The translations under genes were made by a program, and so were the position numbers. Positions 32,645-36,391 of a DNA stretch of 36,391 bases are shown piece by piece (position 1 is the stretch's first letter; every line of letters begins with the position of its first letter). The notes under the pieces are model-generated. The model was not told the origin of the DNA and did not search any database. It saw nothing but the letters and a program-made list of their open reading frames with translations. Origin of the DNA: a virus; the IMG/VR virus record IMGVR_UViG_3300048591_000730, positions 1-36,391 of that record; one strand, 5' to 3'.

Positions 32645-32773
32645 ATGAATGTATCCCAACTCGTCGAATACCAGCGCACACCCGCCTTCGCCGTCGACGC
32701 CACCGCCAGCTCGGTGAGCCTGCTCAACGAGATTCACTCCGAGATTCAGTCCACCAAACCCCAGGAAGATTAA
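32645..32773 (+). CDS. Tiny protein, unknown
   Basis: A 42-residue protein (MNVSQLVEYQRTPAFAVDAT and on to KPQED), placed between two palindromes. It has no known family. The codon use fits its neighbours, but there is no overlap to confirm it. Confidence 0.4.
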   Translation: MNVSQLVEYQRTPAFAVDATASSVSLLNEIHSEIQSTKPQED

Positions 32774-32776
32774 CCA

Positions 32777-32805
32777 GGTGTGGCGCGGTTGTCCTCTCCG
32801 CGCCG
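32777..32805. repeat. Degenerate GTAGGGC palindrome
   Basis: Begins three bases after the stop at 32773. Diverged from the consensus by several bases but retains GGCGCGGTTGTCC and CGCGCCG arms. Confidence 0.65.
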
Positions 32806-32826
32806 ACTCCAATCAAATAAAGAATT

Positions 32827-33024
32827 ATGGAAGCTATCCTCTTCGCTCTCAAATTCGCCGCCACATCGACCGTGTTCACCCTCGCGATGATTGTTTCGAC
32901 CGTCCTGTTCATTCTCGCGTTTGATGTCATCCGGGCCGACCTGTCGACCAAAACCAAGTGGCGCGCCCTATTAGCCTTCTGCTTAGTCGCGTCCATCACC
33001 CTCACCTGGTGTTTATCACGCTGA
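32827..33024 (+). CDS. Small two-helix membrane protein
   Basis: The 65-residue protein has two membrane segments (about 10-32 and 45-62) separated by a polar loop, DVIRADLSTKTKW. Unknown family. It could act in membrane control or superinfection exclusion, but there is no evidence beyond topology. Confidence 0.6.
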   Translation: MEAILFALKFAATSTVFTLAMIVSTVLFILAFDVIRADLSTKTKWRALLAFCLVASITLTWCLSR

Positions 33025-33028
33025 GCGT

Positions 33029-33193
33029 ATGCAATACTTCCTCGACGTCTCCGCCATCAATCGCGACCGCAAACGTCGCGCCGCTCTCCGGTCCAGCTTT
33101 CTGATCGGCCGTTTCCTCCTGGCCGCTGCGCTCAGCGTGGCGGCCGGTCTCGGACTCGGAGCCTTCATCGCCACCGTCATCGCCAGCCTATGA
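33029..33193 (+). CDS. Small membrane protein
   Basis: A 54-residue protein with a polar basic N-terminus (MQYFLDVSAINRDRKRRAAL) and one C-terminal membrane segment. The stop overlaps the next start (ATGA), which supports it. Unknown. Confidence 0.55.
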   Translation: MQYFLDVSAINRDRKRRAALRSSFLIGRFLLAAALSVAAGLGLGAFIATVIASL

Positions 33194-33555
33194 ACATCAA
33201 CGCCGCAGGTCTGACGCGTGATGATGTCCGCCAGGTCCGGTCCATCACCACGCTGGTCGCCCAGCATTTTCACCTGCGCGCCTCCGACCTGGTCGGGCGC
33301 GCACGTCCGTGGCACATAGTTCTCCCACGTTGGATCGCCTGGTCCATCCTCCATCACCACTACGGATACGCGCCGCCAATCATTGCGCGCATCTTCCGCC
33401 GCGACGACGGCACCGTAACTCACGGCCTTGCCCACCTGGACAAAGATACGGACACTTCAGCCATGGCCCGCGCCGCTAAAGCTGCCGTGTTGCAAAAGCT
33501 GGTAAAGCCATCCGTCCCGCCCGTCCTATTGGTCGCATCCCAGGAGGCCGCATGA
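33190..33555 (+). CDS. Stand-alone DnaA domain IV-like DNA-binding protein
   Basis: The 121-residue protein matches the DnaA C-terminal helix-turn-helix: ITTLVAQHFHLRASDLVGRAR, then PRWIAWSILHHHYGY and RRDDGTVTHGL (compare the DnaA signature RDHTTV). It has no AAA+ domain. Such isolated domains could bind DnaA boxes and modulate replication. The conserved H and first T of the signature differ. Start ATG 33190. Confidence 0.8.
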   Translation: MNINAAGLTRDDVRQVRSITTLVAQHFHLRASDLVGRARPWHIVLPRWIAWSILHHHYGYAPPIIARIFRRDDGTVTHGLAHLDKDTDTSAMARAAKAAVLQKLVKPSVPPVLLVASQEAA

Positions 33556-34115
33556 TGAGAGCGCTAACACTCCATCAACCATGGGCCCATCTCGTCATGA
33601 TTGGTGCAAAAGTCTGGGAGACTCGTTCCTGGCCAACCAAACACCGTGGCCTTCTTGCTATCCACGCAAGTAAGAATTGGCACGCTGGTAACACTGTTTT
33701 TGAGCTCTCCTCCTTGGGTGCAGATCGTCCCAAGTTTCGTCCGTGTTTTGACCGCTACTTCGAAGAAGACTGGAATGATTATTACGGGGACCTTGCGTTC
33801 GGTGGAATCGTGTCGATTGTGCGGCTCCGTGGCTGCTACCCAACAGAAGTGGTTTTGCCTGGGCTGCAACGGTGTCTAGATAGCAATGACGCCAGACTCC
33901 GAATGTTTGCAGAGGAGCAAATCGCATTCGGAAACTTTCAGCCTGGCCGTTGGGCTTGGCTCCTGGAGCCGGTAATTGAAATCCGCTACAGCATGGTTGT
34001 TCGTGGGTATCAAGGCCTCTGGACGTTGCCGAAGCCTGTCGAGTTGTGGCTCCGATCGGCCTCCGCTGGAGCCGGCGTCTACCTAACCGATGGTCACAAA
34101 CTACTTGCCGCATGA
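33552..34115 (+). CDS. ASCH domain protein
   Basis: The 187-residue protein fits the ASCH domain (RNA-binding-like beta-barrel): LTLHQPWAHLVMIGAKVWETR at the start, then GLLAIHASKN and at the end GNFQPGRWAWLLEP and VRGYQGLW. ASCH proteins are thought to act in RNA processing or nucleic-acid modification. The GC content (about 50% in a sampled 60 bases) is lower than its neighbours. Two ATGs occur at 33552. Confidence 0.85.
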   Translation: MMRALTLHQPWAHLVMIGAKVWETRSWPTKHRGLLAIHASKNWHAGNTVFELSSLGADRPKFRPCFDRYFEEDWNDYYGDLAFGGIVSIVRLRGCYPTEVVLPGLQRCLDSNDARLRMFAEEQIAFGNFQPGRWAWLLEPVIEIRYSMVVRGYQGLWTLPKPVELWLRSASAGAGVYLTDGHKLLAA

Positions 34116-34636
34116 CCACCAAACAACGCATGTCCATCCTGGTCGACCGCTGGCCGGCCGCCTGCCGCGCCCAGGGCTGGAACAAGTCCGACCGCGAGCT
34201 TCGGCTCAGCGTCATCAGCTCCGCCGTCGGCCGCCCGGTCAACTCGCTCAATGACCTGGACAACTCGCGCGACATCGACGCCGTCTACGCCGCGCTCGGC
34301 CGGCTCACCGACAATGTTGGGCGCACGGTCGAAGTCGACAACGACGAGCCCGGCTACCGGCGCCGTATTCTCTGGCTCGTCCGCAAGCACGGCCACGAGC
34401 TCGGTGGCGAACCTTACATCCTCGCGCTCGCGCGCGATCGCTTCCACCTCACCGCTGGACTCCGCACCATCGAGGACCTCAGCACTGAGCAGCTCGACCA
34501 GCTCATGATCACCCTCAACGCTCGCCGCCAGGCCAAGGCCCGGAACGAGCGCAAAGAGGAATTGCAACGCGTCGTCGCCGAGCTCGAACTGGCCGACGCC
34601 GCCGAAGTAATGGAAGAAAGCAACTGCCCGTTCTGA
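34112..34636 (+). CDS. GemA / Mu gp16-like regulator
   Basis: The 174-residue protein has the DUF1018 pattern (YRRRILWLVRKHG, GGEPYILALARDRF, and DLSTEQLDQLMITL). In Mu, gemA modulates host gene expression and late transcription. The N-terminal ~80 residues (WPAACRAQGWNKSDRELRLSV) differ from the basic family. Start ATG 34112 overlaps the previous stop. Confidence 0.8.
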   Translation: MTTKQRMSILVDRWPAACRAQGWNKSDRELRLSVISSAVGRPVNSLNDLDNSRDIDAVYAALGRLTDNVGRTVEVDNDEPGYRRRILWLVRKHGHELGGEPYILALARDRFHLTAGLRTIEDLSTEQLDQLMITLNARRQAKARNERKEELQRVVAELELADAAEVMEESNCPF

Positions 34637-34640
34637 TCCA

Positions 34641-34925
34641 ATGAAATTACGATGGAAAGATCCCACACGTCGGACTCATAGATTGTGCTTCCCTGACCAC
34701 ATCCTCGAAGACGGAATGTGGTGCGCAACTGGCACTGGAAAATACCCGCGTCGGTATGATGTTGAAGTCTACTTCCCGCCGACTGGCGTTTTTGACTGGT
34801 ACCAAAACGAACGGTATATGTCCTGCCGCTTCAGTGATGGAATATGGTGGATATTTAATAGTTCCCCGGCCATCTACAGGGCGGTTGTTCATTCCCCCAC
34901 TCAACCCGATCTGGCCCTCAAATGA
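34641..34925 (+). CDS. Small early protein, unknown
   Basis: A 94-residue protein rich in Trp and Tyr (DVEVYFPPTGVFDWYQNERY), with about 47% GC in a sampled 60 bases, clearly lower than its neighbours. It starts five bases after the gemA-like stop. No family is recognised. It may be an accessory gene acquired recently. Confidence 0.55.
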   Translation: MKLRWKDPTRRTHRLCFPDHILEDGMWCATGTGKYPRRYDVEVYFPPTGVFDWYQNERYMSCRFSDGIWWIFNSSPAIYRAVVHSPTQPDLALK

Positions 34926-35269
34926 CCTCCCAAACTAACCTGTTTTCCGCTCCTGTTTGCGACCTTCCAAAAGGCGTCACGGCCGTCGAGCAAGCTGAGC
35001 TCCGCGCGCACCTGGTCTCGCACGGTTGGCAGACCCGGCAGGCGGTCACCGCGGCGCTCGGTTGGGACGAGCGGAAGCTCCGGGCCGTAGCCGAATCTCT
35101 GGGCGCTGACGTGGTTCGCTGCCAGCTCGGCTACAAGCTCACCATGGCCTGCGATCGCAACGACGTTCCATACGCTTTGCAAGCCTGCGACGCGTTCGAA
35201 AGCCAGGCCAAAAAGAACCTCGCCTACGCCCAGTCCCTCCGCCGTAAAATCCACTCCATTGTCGGCTGA
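34922..35269 (+). CDS. Winged-helix-like protein
   Basis: The 115-residue protein has a winged-helix pattern (LRAHLVSHGWQTRQAVTAALGW, then ERKLRAVAESLGADVVRCQLGYKLT). This wing ends in a GYKLT strand, common in phage replication regulators. A C-terminal helix follows. Unknown target. ATG 34922 overlaps the previous stop. Confidence 0.65.
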   Translation: MTSQTNLFSAPVCDLPKGVTAVEQAELRAHLVSHGWQTRQAVTAALGWDERKLRAVAESLGADVVRCQLGYKLTMACDRNDVPYALQACDAFESQAKKNLAYAQSLRRKIHSIVG

Positions 35270-35781
35270 TGAAACGATCCAAAAACGCGCCCCGTCTGAA
35301 GCAGCAAACTCCCCAGGAATTGCTCGACGAGTTGCTCGCGTTTTTGGAGCGGAAATTCTATGCCGGACACCCCCTGAATTTCGCCAAGGATCGGCCCCGT
35401 CTCCTGGACTGGGTTGTCCTCTGGCCGGCCACCTGGTTTGACTCCCGCGGCGTCACCGTTCCGACCGACCGTTACCGCGAGATTTTCACCTCCGTTTTTA
35501 TGGACGCCGCGGCCTTCCAAAAGGCGTCCAAAATCACCTACCTGCCCGCCTATCTCCGGCAGGTGATTCAGTCCCACTTTTCCCACCACGGCGAGTCTTA
35601 TTACGAAGCCGCAAAATCCATGCGCAACCTGGTCGAAGCCACCCTCCTCGCCACCGGTCGTTGCGCCGCCAAGACTGAGCCCGATCCCGTCCGCGAACTC
35701 GCCCATGCGCATCGCCTCCTCGTCACCTCCCGCCGCGCCAAAAAGTCCGCCCCTCCCGCCCGCCAACTCGGCCTCTTCTGA
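35269..35781 (+). CDS. Early module last gene, unknown
   Basis: A 170-residue mostly helical protein (TPQELLDELLAFLERKFYAG). It ends in RQLGLF, a beta-clamp-like C-terminal motif (QLxLF), so it might interact with the sliding clamp; this is only a short match. TGATG overlap with the preceding gene supports the start. Confidence 0.65.
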   Translation: MKRSKNAPRLKQQTPQELLDELLAFLERKFYAGHPLNFAKDRPRLLDWVVLWPATWFDSRGVTVPTDRYREIFTSVFMDAAAFQKASKITYLPAYLRQVIQSHFSHHGESYYEAAKSMRNLVEATLLATGRCAAKTEPDPVRELAHAHRLLVTSRRAKKSAPPARQLGLF

Positions 35782-35844
35782 CCCCATGCAACACCCTTTC
35801 AACCCACTTTCAGCAGTTCTGAAAAACCCGCCGTTTGAGGGTGG

Positions 35845-35899
35845 AAAGTGTGTCAAACCTCTGCGAACCACCGCGATCACCTGGTCAGACTGTGTCAAA
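35845..35899. repeat. Right phage end with two transposase-type binding sites
   Basis: TGTGTCAAA occurs at 35849-35857 and 35891-35899, exactly 42 bp apart (four helical turns). Positions 35845-35867 form the 23-base inverted match to 85-107. CTGTGTCA at 35890-35897 mirrors TGACACAG at 76-83. Confidence 0.8.
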
Positions 35900-36022
35900 A
35901 GCCTCCCCTCCTCCGTGCGTCTCCGCAAGTCGTTGATTTGCGGAATCTTCCGCGCTCTTCCTCACTAATCCTCACTGCATCATCCGCCGCGCGAGACTCT
36001 TCTTTCCACTTCTTTTCGCCCC

Positions 36023-36391
36023 GTGGCGAACGGAACGCTGAACATCAGGAGCGTGGTGACTCATGAGGTGAACGACCCGTTCTGGGGTAACAACACAGCG
36101 TTGAACGCTATCGATGTTTCTCCCGATGGTACGAACATTATTGTGCTGAATCTTGCCACCCGCGACCTCGTATACGATGCGGAAGCACAACTCCTGTATG
36201 CGTCCATCCCCGCCAGCAACAGGATCGGCGGGAATATCGTCTGCTCCCTGGACCCGACGACTGGGGAAACGAAGTCCATGGTCCCAGCCGGGTCTGAACC
36301 CGGCCGGTTAGCGATATCCGCTGAGGGGCGCTCGCTTTACGTGGCGCAAGACGGCAGCATGGGATTGCAGAGAATTGACCTCGCGAAAGGC
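36023..36391 (+). CDS. Host beta-propeller protein (partial)
   Basis: The reading frame is open from 35969 to the window end. It contains repeat-type phrases ALNAIDVSPDGTNIIVLNLA, LVYDAEAQLLYASIPASN, and PGRLAISAEGRSLYVAQDG, typical of a seven-bladed YncE-like propeller. No ATG occurs early; GTG 36023 is a candidate start. The gene may be 5'-truncated by the phage insertion 70 bases upstream, or simply begin with a rare start. Confidence 0.65.
   Translation, partial: MANGTLNIRSVVTHEVNDPFWGNNTALNAIDVSPDGTNIIVLNLATRDLVYDAEAQLLYASIPASNRIGGNIVCSLDPTTGETKSMVPAGSEPGRLAISAEGRSLYVAQDGSMGLQRIDLAKG

Larger units (their letters stand above)
76..35897. mobile_element. Transposable (Mu-like) siphophage prophage, about 35.8 kb
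   Basis: The element is bounded by 5'-TGACACAG at 76-83 and its inverse CTGTGTCA at 35890-35897. Each end also carries an inner copy of a 23-base perfect inverted repeat (85-107 and 35845-35867). Inside are a MuA-type transposase, a MuB/TniB-type ATPase, GemA-like regulator, repressor/Ner-like switch, and a full set of head and tail genes. Early genes run rightward and late genes leftward from a divergent switch near 25.85 kb, unlike Mu, where nearly all genes run one way. I found no target-site duplication, so the exact terminal bases could be off by a few. Confidence 0.85.

Noticed and set aside
71-35902. Target-site duplication
   Set aside because: Bases 71-75 and 35898-35902 do not match, and shifting the ends by a few bases gives no five-base match.
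1-36391. tRNA or rRNA genes and site-specific integrase
   Set aside because: No cloverleaf or rRNA-like segment was recognised by eye, and the only recombinase is the DDE transposase.

Overview
The window is an almost complete transposable (Mu-like) siphophage genome inserted as a prophage in a G+C-rich bacterial chromosome. It has a DDE transposase of the MuA type followed by a MuB/TniB-type ATPase, a GemA/gp16-like regulator, a divergent repressor/Ner-like switch, no tyrosine or serine integrase, and matching inverted ends at about 76 and 35897. That gives an element of about 35.8 kb. Only about 75 bases of flank lie on the left. On the right there are about 490 bases with the start of a host beta-propeller gene. 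The host is most likely a member of Verrucomicrobiota. This is inferred from LamG and passenger-type secreted proteins and from several families of short GC-rich palindromes that I associate from memory with that phylum. No database was searched.

Layout. From 25885 to 35781 (plus strand) lies a tightly coupled early module: Ner-like HTH protein, small unknowns, a tandem-HTH protein, a DUF3102-like protein, transposase, ATPase, small unknowns, a stand-alone DnaA domain IV protein, an ASCH protein, GemA-like protein and a winged-helix protein. The repressor (25281-25841) is divergent. From 24957 down to 165 (minus strand) lie the membrane/lysis candidates, terminase, fused portal/head morphogenesis protein, prohead protease, HK97-type capsid, connector and tail genes, fibre and surface-enzyme genes, tape measure and tail hub. 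The long tail genes without sheath or baseplate wedge genes suggest a siphovirus with an HK97-type head.

What stands out is that the late region encodes an unusual number of exported or membrane-directed proteins. The capsid precursor begins with a hydrophobic hairpin. The protein after the capsid, the fibre-like LamG protein, an M14 metallocarboxypeptidase with an intact active site, and a beta-helix/LamG/Ig protein all begin with Sec signal peptides. The holin-like protein is fused to a lipobox lipoprotein. No canonical endolysin is visible, so the secreted M14 enzyme is a candidate for that role.

A second theme is dispersed palindromes. At least three families sit at gene junctions or, in four cases, inside coding sequence in frame. 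One pair of copies shows compensatory base changes in the stem. These are host-type repeats that have colonised the phage.
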